A stretch of DNA of 64,000 nucleotides from Desulfobaccales bacterium. GTDB lineage: Bacteria > Desulfobacterota > Desulfobaccia > Desulfobaccales > 0-14-0-80-60-11. Shown here piece after piece: positions 51,564-59,301 of the stretch. Below the pieces are notes generated by a model that saw only the letters and a program-made list of their open reading frames with translations, ran no database searches and was not told the origin of the DNA. The translations under genes were made by a program, and so were the position numbers. Where the stretch lies: contig JBAZPO010000015.1 in the NCBI GenBank assembly GCA_041648175.1, positions 1-64,000 on the forward strand. Direction: 5' to 3'. Position 1 is the stretch's first letter. Every line of letters starts with the position of its first letter.

Positions 51564-52754
51564 ATGAAAAGAGCCTATATGGATCACGCGGCGGCCACGC
51601 CGGTTCGCCCCGAAGTTTTGGAAGCCATGTTGCCTTTCTTTGTCGAACGGTTTGGGAATCCTTCTGCCGTGTATGACCTCGGATCTGAAATCAAAGCGGT
51701 CATGGAAGAGCAGCGCGGCAAGGTGGCCCGGCTCATCGGCGCCCGCAATGAAGAGATTATCTTCACCTCCTCGGGTGCGGAAGCCAATAATCTGGCCATC
51801 AAAGGCATGGCCCTGGCTAATTTTCTGAAGCGAGGCAAACACCTGATCGTTTCGGGCATCGAACACCACTCGGTACTTAATTCGGCGAGGTTCCTGGAGA
51901 AGTTTTTCGATTTTGAAGTAACCTTTCTGCCCGTTGACCGGTACGGCCGGGTTGATCCGGAACGTCTTAAGAAGGCCCTCACCCCGGCCACGGTCATGGT
52001 TTCCATCGGCCACGGCAGTAACGAGATCGGCACCCTCCAGGATATCTCCGAGCTGGTGGCGGTGTGCCGGGCGGCAGGGGTCCCTTTTCACACTGATGCC
52101 GTGGCTACCGTGGGCCAGGTGCCGGTGGATGTAAAAGAGCTGGGCGTGGACCTGTTAACTATTTCAGGTCCGGCCCTGGGAGCGCCCAAAGGCATCGGGG
52201 CTTTGTATTTTCGCAACAAACTGCGGCTGGTGCCCCAGCTCAACGGCGGCATTCAAGAAAACGGCAGGCGGGGCGGCACCGAGAATATTCCCGGCATTGT
52301 GGGCTTCGGAAGGGCGGCGGAGCTAGCGTTTCAGGAATTGGATGAGAAAGCCGTCTACCTGGCGAAGCTGAGGGATCTTTTGGTCGCAGGAATCCTGCAG
52401 AATGTCCCCAACGTCTTTTATACCGGCCATCCGGATAATAGACTGCCAGGCCATGCCAGTTTCTGCTTCGAAGGCATTGAGGGTGAGGCCTTGGTTTTCA
52501 GGTTGAGTAGCCAGGGAATCTATGCCAATACCGGTTCGGCCTGCGCCTCCAAGGCCCTCAAGACCTCGCCGGTTTTGGGCGCCATCGGCATCAATCCGGA
52601 AGTGGCCCAGGGCTCCCTGGTATTTACCCTGAGTCGCTCTAACCGGGAGGAAGAGGTAAACCATGTCCTTTCGCACCTGCCCCTGGCAGTAGAAAATCTC
52701 CGGTCTTTCTCGCCGGTCTGGCGGAAGAAAATGGCCGCAGGAGCAGGAGCCTAA
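51564..52754 (+). CDS. Cysteine desulfurase-like protein lacking the PLP lysine
   Basis: 396 residues, normal IscS/NifS length and fold. Conserved: DHAAATPVRPEV, SSGAEANNLAIKG, EHHSVLN, NEIGTLQD, RGGTENIPG, and the mobile-loop Cys in NTGSACASKALK (C327). The Schiff-base segment, normally S-x-H-K-x-x-G-P-K-G, reads SGPALGAPKG (201-210): His becomes Pro203 and the PLP Lys becomes Ala204. The Gln after the PLP-ring Asp (DAxQ) is also Ala181. PLP chemistry should be lost or very weak. A similar loss is reported for an Archaeoglobus IscS. It may act as a scaffold partner or sulfide/persulfide handler for IscU, in a sulfide-rich anaerobe. It lies between tusA-like and rrf2 genes. Confidence 0.85.
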   Translation: MKRAYMDHAAATPVRPEVLEAMLPFFVERFGNPSAVYDLGSEIKAVMEEQRGKVARLIGARNEEIIFTSSGAEANNLAIKGMALANFLKRGKHLIVSGIEHHSVLNSARFLEKFFDFEVTFLPVDRYGRVDPERLKKALTPATVMVSIGHGSNEIGTLQDISELVAVCRAAGVPFHTDAVATVGQVPVDVKELGVDLLTISGPALGAPKGIGALYFRNKLRLVPQLNGGIQENGRRGGTENIPGIVGFGRAAELAFQELDEKAVYLAKLRDLLVAGILQNVPNVFYTGHPDNRLPGHASFCFEGIEGEALVFRLSSQGIYANTGSACASKALKTSPVLGAIGINPEVAQGSLVFTLSRSNREEEVNHVLSHLPLAVENLRSFSPVWRKKMAAGAGA

Positions 52755-52756
52755 AA

Positions 52757-53188
52757 ATGAAGCTCTCCACCAGAAGCCGCTATGGCACCCGTCTTATGGT
52801 AGATATGGCCCAGCATTATCATGATGGCCCCATTCACCTGGCCAACGTCGCCAAACGGCAAGGGATCTCCGTGAAATATCTGGAGCAAATCATCATTCCT
52901 TTGAAGAAGGCTCATTATATTCAAAGTGTGCGAGGCCCCAAAGGTGGTCATGCCCTGGCCAAGCCCCCGGAGGAAATTACGGTGGGGGAAATCGTGGCGT
53001 TACTGGAAGAGGGCGCGAGTTTCGCGGAGTGTTCAGACCATGACGACTCTTGTGAGCGTTCTTCAACCTGTTTGACGCGTCATCTTTGGAAAGAGGCGGC
53101 GCAAGCTATGTTTGACAAATTAAACGCCATTACCCTGGCCGATGTGATGGAAATGGGCGAACCCTGCCTTTCCGATCAAGGAGTCTAA
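52757..53188 (+). CDS. Rrf2 family transcriptional regulator (IscR-like)
   Basis: 143 residues. Winged helix-turn-helix with the family start MKLSTRSRYGTRLMVDMA, ISVKYLEQIIIPLKKAHYIQSVRGPKGG as the recognition part and wing, and a three-cysteine cluster CSDHDDSCERSSTC that can bind an Fe-S centre. It likely senses Fe-S status and controls its own operon through the inverted repeat at 51240-51268. It starts two bases after the desulfurase stop, with AGGAG in the end of that gene. Confidence 0.9.
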   Translation: MKLSTRSRYGTRLMVDMAQHYHDGPIHLANVAKRQGISVKYLEQIIIPLKKAHYIQSVRGPKGGHALAKPPEEITVGEIVALLEEGASFAECSDHDDSCERSSTCLTRHLWKEAAQAMFDKLNAITLADVMEMGEPCLSDQGV

Positions 53189-53189
53189 A

Positions 53190-53573
53190 ATGTATAGCGC
53201 AACCGTAATGGACCATTTCAACAATCCCCGTAATGCCGGGGTTATCGAAGATGCCGACGGGATTGGCGAGGTAGGCAACCCTGTCTGTGGCGATATGATG
53301 ACTTTCTACATCAAGGTCAAGGACAACCGTTTGGAGGACGTAAAATTCCAGACCTTCGGCTGTGTGGCTGCGATTGCCGTATCCAGTATGGTGAGCGAGA
53401 TGGCAAAAGGCAAGCACCTGGAGGAGGCCAAAAAGATTACCAATAAACTGGTGGCCGAAACCCTGGGCGGCCTGCCGCCGAACAAGCTGCATTGCTCCAA
53501 TCTGGGAGCCGAGGCCTTGACGCTGGCCATTAACAATTATCAGGAGAAGAGCCATACAGCTCCCGAAAAATGA
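53190..53573 (+). CDS. iscU: IscU/NifU-type Fe-S scaffold protein
   Basis: 127 residues. The three ligand Cys are in NPVCGDMM, TFGCVAAIAVSS and KLHCSNLG; the Asp after the first Cys (NPVCGD) is kept. It assembles [2Fe-2S] or [4Fe-4S] clusters from iron and sulfur and passes them on. It starts one base after the Rrf2 stop and has AAGGAG upstream. With a desulfurase-like partner that seems to lack PLP, its sulfur may come from another source such as TusA-bound persulfide or free sulfide. Confidence 0.92.
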   Translation: MYSATVMDHFNNPRNAGVIEDADGIGEVGNPVCGDMMTFYIKVKDNRLEDVKFQTFGCVAAIAVSSMVSEMAKGKHLEEAKKITNKLVAETLGGLPPNKLHCSNLGAEALTLAINNYQEKSHTAPEK

Positions 53574-53800
53574 GGGCAATGGCCAAAACCGGCCAATCAG
53601 GCGATTCAGGAGCAGAATGAAGAGCTCCTCTTTCAAGGGCATTTGCGCCGGAAAAGAAACTTACTAAAAGACTTGATAAAAGATTCAAGAGGCATTATTT
53701 TATAAAAAAAATATTCAAGAAGGGTATAATAACTGACGAATTTAACTAACTAAGTCAATAGGATATATCTCCATTTCTTGCTTCACCGACAGGAGGCGGC
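53574..53800. other. Promoter region of the cytochrome operon
   Basis: AT-rich spacer with no gene. GTATAATAA at about 53726-53734 is a good -10 candidate, with TTGATAAAAG/TTCAAG upstream as weaker -35 candidates. The ribosome site GACAGGAGGCGGC precedes the next gene. Confidence 0.45.
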
Positions 53801-55177
53801 ATGGACGGCTACGGGGTGGTGAGATTCTTGGTGACGGGTATGATGCTGCTGGTCATAAGCGCTTGCGGCGAGTCCCCGATTAACGTAGAGGCCCTGAAAT
53901 CCAAGCCCAAGGAATACGTAGGCTCGGATACCTGCAAACTCTGTCATCTGGAGCATTACGACTCCTGGAAGATGACCCTGCACAGCCGGATGATGCAGGA
54001 CGCCCAGAAGAACCGGGACGCCATCGTCACTGAGATCGATCCTGCGGTAATCCGGGCTGATCTGGAAAAAATCAAAGCCAAGCTTAAGATTCCGGTGGAC
54101 AAGTTTTATATTCCCAAGGTGGAAGACATCAAGTACACCGTCGGCAGCCAGTGGAAGCAGCGGTACCTGGTGGAAAAGGATGGAAACCTCGTCTTTGCCC
54201 CCATTCAATACAATCTGGAGTCCCACCGCTGGGTCAATTACAACGAAGACAAGTGGGAGAAAAAGCTCTGGTTTAATGACTGCGGCGGCTGCCATGCCAC
54301 CGGAGTGAATTTAGAGAAGAAAACTTTTATTGAACCCGGCGTGAGCTGCGAGGCCTGTCACGGCAAGGGCTCCTGGCACGCGGCTCTCCCCAAGACCGCG
54401 GTCTTCGAGAAGCGGACCACCATCGTCAATCCGGCCAAACTCACCATGGGGGTGGCGGTGCAAATCTGCGGCTCCTGCCACAATCGGGGCAAGGCCACCA
54501 AGCAAAAAGGCGTCGAATGGGCCGTGGGTTATGAGCCGGGGAAAGCCCTGGAGGCTTATTTCAAATCCACCTCGTTTGCCGCGGGCGACGTCAAGCACTT
54601 GTATGCCAATGAGTTCTCCCAGGGCCACCACCAGCAGTATATTGACTGGTCCCTATCGATACACGCCAAAGAAGGGGTGACCTGCACTTCCTGCCATTAC
54701 GTGCACCAGATCGGCATGCCGCCCACCCGGTCCCAAACAGTGAGCGCGGGCTCCAAGCAATGTCTCACCTGCCACGTGCAGATGAACAACAATCAGGCCC
54801 ACTCCATTCATTCCTTTGCCAACTGCGTGGGCTGCCATATGCCCAAAATCGCCACCAGCGGGGAATCCGGCGATATCCACAGCCACGTGTTCGTGACCTT
54901 GTTGCCCAAAGATACCCTGGCCAATCCAGTGATCCCCAACTCCTGCCAGACCTGCCACAAGCATAAGAATCAGGATCTGAAGCAGTTGCAGGCAGCTTAT
55001 GATGCCCTGACCGTGCTACCCAAACCGGTGGGACTGTCCCAGAAGGCGGTGGAGGTTCCAAAGGAGGTTCCCAAGAAGGCAGAGGCCCCGGCACCAGCTC
55101 CGGCCCCCAAAGCAGAGGCTCCCAAACCACCGGCTGAGGCCCCCAAGGCGCCTCCCAAAGAAGGCGAAAAGAAATAA
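53801..55177 (+). CDS. Octahaem cytochrome c lipoprotein
   Basis: 458 residues. Lipoprotein signal with LLVISACGES (lipid-modified Cys). Eight CxxCH haem motifs: CKLCH, CGGCH, CEACH, CGSCH, CTSCH, CLTCH, CVGCH and CQTCH. Domain layout recalls the cytochrome c554/hydroxylamine-oxidoreductase-like multihaem group (YVGSDTCKLCHLEHYDSWKMTLH). The last ~50 residues are Pro/Ala/Lys repeats, likely a flexible tether. It would sit on the outer face of a membrane and carry or donate electrons. First gene of a four- to five-gene operon with a trihaem cytochrome, a cytochrome b and two small membrane proteins. Confidence 0.88.
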   Translation: MDGYGVVRFLVTGMMLLVISACGESPINVEALKSKPKEYVGSDTCKLCHLEHYDSWKMTLHSRMMQDAQKNRDAIVTEIDPAVIRADLEKIKAKLKIPVDKFYIPKVEDIKYTVGSQWKQRYLVEKDGNLVFAPIQYNLESHRWVNYNEDKWEKKLWFNDCGGCHATGVNLEKKTFIEPGVSCEACHGKGSWHAALPKTAVFEKRTTIVNPAKLTMGVAVQICGSCHNRGKATKQKGVEWAVGYEPGKALEAYFKSTSFAAGDVKHLYANEFSQGHHQQYIDWSLSIHAKEGVTCTSCHYVHQIGMPPTRSQTVSAGSKQCLTCHVQMNNNQAHSIHSFANCVGCHMPKIATSGESGDIHSHVFVTLLPKDTLANPVIPNSCQTCHKHKNQDLKQLQAAYDALTVLPKPVGLSQKAVEVPKEVPKKAEAPAPAPAPKAEAPKPPAEAPKAPPKEGEKK

Positions 55178-55187
55178 GGAGACGGCT

Positions 55188-55985
55188 ATGCACCTCCGGA
55201 GGCTGCTCCCGAAAGCCGTTCTCCAGGTTACCTTGGGACTGCTGGGGGTCCTGATACTGTGGCCCTCAGCAGCCCCGGCCCAGGAAGAGGTGACCTCGCC
55301 CATCCGCCGGTACAAAGATAAGGAACTCAGCACCGGCTACTACGAGGAACATGAGGTCAAACCCCGGCGCGTGCGCCCTTATGTAGGAGTGCCGGAAGTG
55401 CAGCGGCGCTACTCGCCCGTTACCCCCTACCGGCCCCGGGCGGCCATTGAGCCCGGTGTCCGCTCCCGCCTGGAAGACTCCCATGCCGGCATCCAGTTCT
55501 ACGAACAGCGGCGGTGCGAGGAATGCCACGTGAACGAGGCCGGCCACAGCCACACCACCCGGGGCAACCTTACCTGCCGCCAGTGCCACGGCGCAGAACC
55601 CATCGCCGGCATCAACTTCTACTTTTCCCCCATGAACCCCATTCGGCGCCATGCCTACGTCTGCGCCAAGTGTCATGAAGGGGCCAATGTCTCTTTTGCC
55701 ACCTTTAAGGTCCACGAGCCCAAGGCCAGTGACCCCGCCACTCGGAAGACCTTTGCGTCCCTGTATTACACCAACTGGTTCATGTACCTGTTGATCGTGG
55801 GCACCATGGTGTTCTTCGGCCTCCACACCCTGATCTGGGTGGGTAAAGAGTCTTACCACGCCATTCGCGAGAAAAGGAAGCCGGAGCCGGAGCCTAAACC
55901 TGAGATTGAGCTCGAGCCCGAGCCCGAGCCCAAGGCCGAATCCCCTCCCGAGAAGCCGGAACCCAAGGAGCCGGAAAATGAATAA
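55188..55985 (+). CDS. Membrane-anchored trihaem cytochrome c
   Basis: 265 residues. Signal peptide (VLQVTLGLLGVLILWPSAAPA), three haem motifs (CEECH, CRQCH, CAKCH) in ~100-175, a single membrane helix (FMYLLIVGTMVFFGLHTLIWV) and an acidic Pro/Glu/Lys repeat tail facing the cytoplasm. Layout resembles a NrfH-like or c3-type electron carrier docking to cytochrome b. It starts 10 bases after the octahaem gene; its end overlaps the cytochrome b start by 8 bases. It likely links quinol oxidation by cytochrome b to the octahaem protein. Confidence 0.85.
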   Translation: MHLRRLLPKAVLQVTLGLLGVLILWPSAAPAQEEVTSPIRRYKDKELSTGYYEEHEVKPRRVRPYVGVPEVQRRYSPVTPYRPRAAIEPGVRSRLEDSHAGIQFYEQRRCEECHVNEAGHSHTTRGNLTCRQCHGAEPIAGINFYFSPMNPIRRHAYVCAKCHEGANVSFATFKVHEPKASDPATRKTFASLYYTNWFMYLLIVGTMVFFGLHTLIWVGKESYHAIREKRKPEPEPKPEIELEPEPEPKAESPPEKPEPKEPENE

Positions 55986-56808
55986 CCAGGTGCGGATTGT
56001 CCGGTTCAATATCTTTGACCGCCTCTTTCACGTCTTTATCATGGTGACCTTCCTGATCCAGGCGGTCACCGGCCTGGGGCGCCTGTTATATACCACTAAC
56101 TGGGGCAAGGCCGTCGTCAACATTTTCGGTGGCTATGGCGGCGCCACCACGGTCCACAATACCGTGGGCATCCTGATGATTATCGGCTTTGTGATTCATA
56201 TCGCCTATGTCCTGGCCAAGGTGGAATGGAAGACCTGGCACAAGAGCCTGTTTGATGCGGATTCACTGGTCCCACGGCCGGCGGACGTGGTCCACCTGGG
56301 ACAGAAGATCCGCTGGTTCTTCGGGCTGGGGCCCCCTCCGGCTTTCGACCGCTGGACCTACTGGGAAAAGTTCGATTACTGGGCGGTCTTTTGGGGCCTA
56401 CCGCTTCTGGCCATAACCGGCATACCACTCATGTATCCGCTGGCAGCCAGCCGTATCATGCCCGGCTGGGTCTTAAATGTTCTGGTTCTGCTCCACCGGG
56501 CCGAAGCCCTGCTGGCCATGCTTTATATTTTCATCATCCACTTTACCATCGGCCATTTGCGCCGGGGCATGTTTCCCATGAATGAGTGCATGTTTGCCGG
56601 CAGCGTGGAATTGGAGAAGGAGCGGGAGGAAAAACCGCTGTGGATCGCTCGGCTCCAAGAGGATGGGAGGCTGGAGGAGGCTATAGTCCCAGGGCCGCCG
56701 CAGTGGTACCGGATAGCATATTTTATCTTCGGTTACACAGCCCTGGCCGTCGGCCTGTATCTGCTGCTCAGCATTATCGTTTACCGCAACTACATCGAAT
56801 GGCACTAA
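55978..56808 (+). CDS. Membrane cytochrome b (b561/FdnI-like)
   Basis: 276 residues from ATG 55978. Four to five membrane helices with paired His that can hold two haems b: FDRLFHVFIMVTFLIQAVTG, TVHNTVGILMIIGFVIHIAYV, LLHRAEALLAMLYIFIIHFTIGH. The pattern fits the formate dehydrogenase gamma/cytochrome b561 group. A cytoplasmic loop (EKEREEKPLWIARLQEDGRLEEA) and a last helix follow. It would exchange electrons with the quinone pool and pass them to the trihaem and octahaem proteins. A deletion-bearing relative of this gene lies at 57868-58129. Confidence 0.87.
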   Translation: MNNQVRIVRFNIFDRLFHVFIMVTFLIQAVTGLGRLLYTTNWGKAVVNIFGGYGGATTVHNTVGILMIIGFVIHIAYVLAKVEWKTWHKSLFDADSLVPRPADVVHLGQKIRWFFGLGPPPAFDRWTYWEKFDYWAVFWGLPLLAITGIPLMYPLAASRIMPGWVLNVLVLLHRAEALLAMLYIFIIHFTIGHLRRGMFPMNECMFAGSVELEKEREEKPLWIARLQEDGRLEEAIVPGPPQWYRIAYFIFGYTALAVGLYLLLSIIVYRNYIEWH

Positions 56809-56908
56809 AAGCTATTTCAAATGGTTTTTTTGTTAACCAAATTTTTGCCATGCCGCTCCGGTTCTACAAATTCATGATTGACCTGCCCGGGAGGATAAAG
56901 GAGGGATT

Positions 56909-57445
56909 ATGCCACTAACCCTCACAGGGCGAGAGATCTGGGCAGTTATTCACGGCATGATGCTGGGCTCGCTTTTTTTGTTGGCCTATGGGGGCGGTCT
57001 GGCCGAACTGATAAACTTGAGTTCCAAATGGTCCACCGAAGCCGGTATTAAAAAGCGGGTGCGCCGCTTGATTGTCGGTACCTGGTTTATGGCGGTGGTA
57101 GCCTGGCTCACGGTTATCATCGGCACCTGGATCGTCTATCCCATGTATCGAGCTAAACCTCCGGCAGGAGCCGACCTGAGCATGTTTCCCCGCTCGTTCC
57201 TGCTTTCCAAACCCGAGCTGGCGCAATGGCACAAATTTGGGATGGAGTGGAAGGAGCACGTGGCCTGGCTGGCGCCCATTCTGGCCACCACAGTGGCCTA
57301 CATGGTGACCCGTTATGGCGCCAGGTTAGCCAAGGACGATCAGGTTCGTCGTGCCGTGATCGTCCTTTTCTCCATCGCCTTTTTCGCGGCTGCGGTCGCC
57401 GGTCTTTTTGGAGCCTTTATCAATAAAGCGGCCCCGATTCATTGA
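56909..57445 (+). CDS. Conserved-looking four-helix membrane protein of a cytochrome operon
   Basis: 178 residues with four membrane helices (VIHGMMLGSLFLLAYGGGL, TWFMAVVAWLTVIIGTWIVY, VAWLAPILATTVAYMV and VIVLFSIAFFAAAVAGLFGAF). A His in the first helix (IWAVIHG) and another near the third (KEHVAWL) could bind haem. No family name is known to me. It starts 100 bases after cytochrome b with GGATAAAGGAGGG upstream, and likely forms part of the same membrane complex. Confidence 0.72.
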   Translation: MPLTLTGREIWAVIHGMMLGSLFLLAYGGGLAELINLSSKWSTEAGIKKRVRRLIVGTWFMAVVAWLTVIIGTWIVYPMYRAKPPAGADLSMFPRSFLLSKPELAQWHKFGMEWKEHVAWLAPILATTVAYMVTRYGARLAKDDQVRRAVIVLFSIAFFAAAVAGLFGAFINKAAPIH

Positions 57446-57460
57446 GCGGAGGAGCCTACC

Positions 57461-57790
57461 ATGGCGAATCAGCAGTCGGAAACTAACGGCTCCATCGTCG
57501 CCGCGATGTTGGCGGCCGGCATCGGGTGCTTCTTTTTGGGGTTAACAACCTCGTTGGCGCAGGGCAGCAAGGCCATCGGCGGTCTGCTAAATTTTTACAA
57601 CCCGGTTGGCCCCTTGGGCGGCAAAACCATAGTGACCTTGGTACTATGGTTGGTCGCCTGGGGAGTACTTGCCAGCAGATGGAAGGACCAGTCGGCAGAC
57701 TTTGGCAAAATATATAGGGTGACCTTAATCCTGGTGGGCCTGGGACTATTGGGAACGTTTCCCTTGTTCTTTGACTTATTAGGTCATTAG
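57461..57790 (+). CDS. Small membrane protein of a cytochrome operon
   Basis: 109 residues with three membrane helices (SIVAAMLAAGIGCFFLGLTTSL, KTIVTLVLWLVAWGVLAS and VTLILVGLGLLGTFPLFFDLL). It lacks haem motifs. It starts 15 bases after the previous stop, GCGGAGGAGCC upstream. Probably a structural subunit of the cytochrome complex; no family recognised. Confidence 0.7.
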   Translation: MANQQSETNGSIVAAMLAAGIGCFFLGLTTSLAQGSKAIGGLLNFYNPVGPLGGKTIVTLVLWLVAWGVLASRWKDQSADFGKIYRVTLILVGLGLLGTFPLFFDLLGH

Positions 57791-57867
57791 TATTTCAGCA
57801 AACCTGGCCGACTTGGGGAAGACTGCCTAAGTTATCATCGCACCGCAAACTTTTAGGATGAAAAAGG

Positions 57868-58129
57868 CAGGGGCAGCACCGGGGCCACGTCCATCCACAA
57901 CACGGTCGGCATCCTAATGATCATCGGCTTTGTGGAAAAGGAGCGGGAAGAAAAACCCCTGTGGATCGCCCGGCTCCAGGAGGAGGGGCGACTGGAAGAT
58001 GCCATAGTCCCGGGACCGCCGCGCTGGTACCGGATCACCTATCTCGTCTTCGGTTACACGGCCCTGGGCGTTGGCCTTTACCTTCTTATAAATCTGCTTA
58101 TTTATAAAAATTACATTGAATGGCATTGA
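57868..58129 (+). pseudogene. Truncated, internally deleted cytochrome b copy
   Basis: The frame reads GATSIHNTVGILMIIGFV, then jumps directly to EKEREEKPLWIARLQEEGRL and on to the normal end NYIEWH. This joins the parts matching 56136-56194 and about 56612-56808 of the cytochrome b gene; ~420 bp and all central helices are absent. The N-terminal start is also gone (a TAG lies upstream). Residue differences show that the source was a diverged paralogue, not a recent copy. A 70-residue peptide from ATG 57917 is open but has no proper ribosome site. Confidence 0.8.
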
Positions 58130-58410
58130 TGATAACGTGCCATAAACAGGAACTTATCGGATTCTTTACGAAAATTGCGTTATGGGCTGAATATAAAAGG
58201 TCTTAAGCTCACTGATAAGGTTTTCAAGAATAGTAGGTAGCTGTCATCCCACGTTCCCTGCTTTTCTGTCCCAAGGCATACACTTTTTCCCCGGAGGAAA
58301 CCGTTAAAGATATCTGGTATCCTCGTTAATAAATACCCGGCTCGAAAAAAAGCTTAGTTTTGTACAAATTCTTGTAATCTTTGGTAACCATGATTATCGT
58401 AAACTCACAG
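58130..58410. other. Intergenic region before the second riboswitch candidate
   Basis: AT-rich, no gene seen. Probably holds the promoter of the CHRD/PEP-CTERM gene, perhaps TTGTACAAATTC...TTGGTAACC near 58355-58390, but no reliable boxes. Confidence 0.35.
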
Positions 58411-58482
58411 TAAAAAAGCCAACCCCGTCGCAAGCTGGGGACGGAAAGCCATGAGGGCTTGCTAAGACAAAACCATGCAACC
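58411..58482 (+). ncRNA. GEMM-like cyclic-dinucleotide riboswitch candidate (incomplete)
   Basis: AAAGCCAACCCC, a stem-loop closing with GGGGACGGAAAGCCATGAGG. This repeats the hallmark of the GEMM riboswitch at 7922, GACGGAAAGCCA followed by G-rich bases, and also stands before a PEP-CTERM gene. The 3' strand AGCCGGGTTGCC of that riboswitch is missing; only ATGCAACC is present, right before the ribosome site. It may be a short variant, a degenerate relic, or a different small RNA. Confidence 0.45.
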
Positions 58483-58496
58483 AAAGGAGGATAGCT

Positions 58497-59093
58497 ATGA
58501 AATTCTTTCTAAGCGCATTCCTGACCCTGGCTGTCACAGTCCTGGGTCTGCCCTCTCAGGGCCTCACCCTCCCTATCACCTACACAGCGAATCTAGACGG
58601 CCCGAGCGAATCTCCGCCCAACGCATCGCCCGGAACCGGCTTCACCACGGTCATCTTCGATTCCGCTGCCCACACCCTGGAGATCCATGCAACCTTCAGT
58701 GATTTGATCGGACCTACGACCGCGGCGCACATCCATGCCGCTACGGACTCACCGTTTACCGGTACCGCAGGAGTCGCTACCCAGACACCAACTTTCGCTG
58801 GCTTCCCTCTGGGAGTGACGAGTGGGACTTACGAGCACACCTTTGACCTGACCCTGGCCTCGTCATGGAACCCCGCCTTCATTGCTGCCCAAGGAGGGAC
58901 TCCGGCAGGCGCTGAAGCGTCGCTTGACGCTGCCTTAGCGGCTGGAAAGGCCTATTTTAACATTCATTCCACTTTCCGTCCTGGTGGTGAGATTCGCGGC
59001 TTTTTAGTGGTGCCCGCTCCAGCCACTCTCCTTCTCTTCGGCACTGGTTTAGCAGGCTTGGCAGGAACCCGACTCAGAAGGAAGAAACAATAG
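58497..59093 (+). CDS. CHRD-domain PEP-CTERM protein
   Basis: 198 residues. Signal peptide (FFLSAFLTLAVTVLGLPSQG), a CHRD domain (ITYTANLDGPSESPPNASPG, TAAHIHAATDSPFTG, YFNIHSTFRPGGEIRGFL) and a C-terminal PEP-CTERM-like signal VPAPATLLLFGTGLAGLAG with basic tail RLRRKKQ. CHRD domains occur in extracellular proteins and chordin; the role in bacteria is unclear. AAAGGAGGATAGC precedes the ATG. Like the PEP-CTERM gene at 8085, it stands behind a GEMM-like leader. Confidence 0.87.
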   Translation: MKFFLSAFLTLAVTVLGLPSQGLTLPITYTANLDGPSESPPNASPGTGFTTVIFDSAAHTLEIHATFSDLIGPTTAAHIHAATDSPFTGTAGVATQTPTFAGFPLGVTSGTYEHTFDLTLASSWNPAFIAAQGGTPAGAEASLDAALAAGKAYFNIHSTFRPGGEIRGFLVVPAPATLLLFGTGLAGLAGTRLRRKKQ

Positions 59094-59301
59094 TCCACAC
59101 AAGGCAGGGTCATTGTGACCCTGCCTATCCAACATCAATCGCCAATATTCGATCGCTGGCTATTGACTGTTCCGCGGCCGAGATCCTCGCTGCCATCTTC
59201 GTGTGACGTGACGACTCCAAACCCTGGGGAGCTTTTGAAGGCCCCGAAAGGGAATCCTAAAAAAACGGATTGGCTCCCGAATGACTCTTCCCGCCGGAAC
59301 C

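Noticed and set aside
57917..58129. Real small 70-residue membrane protein
   Set aside because: It aligns to the end of cytochrome b with the central part deleted and lacks a ribosome site; treated as a pseudogene, though expression cannot be excluded.
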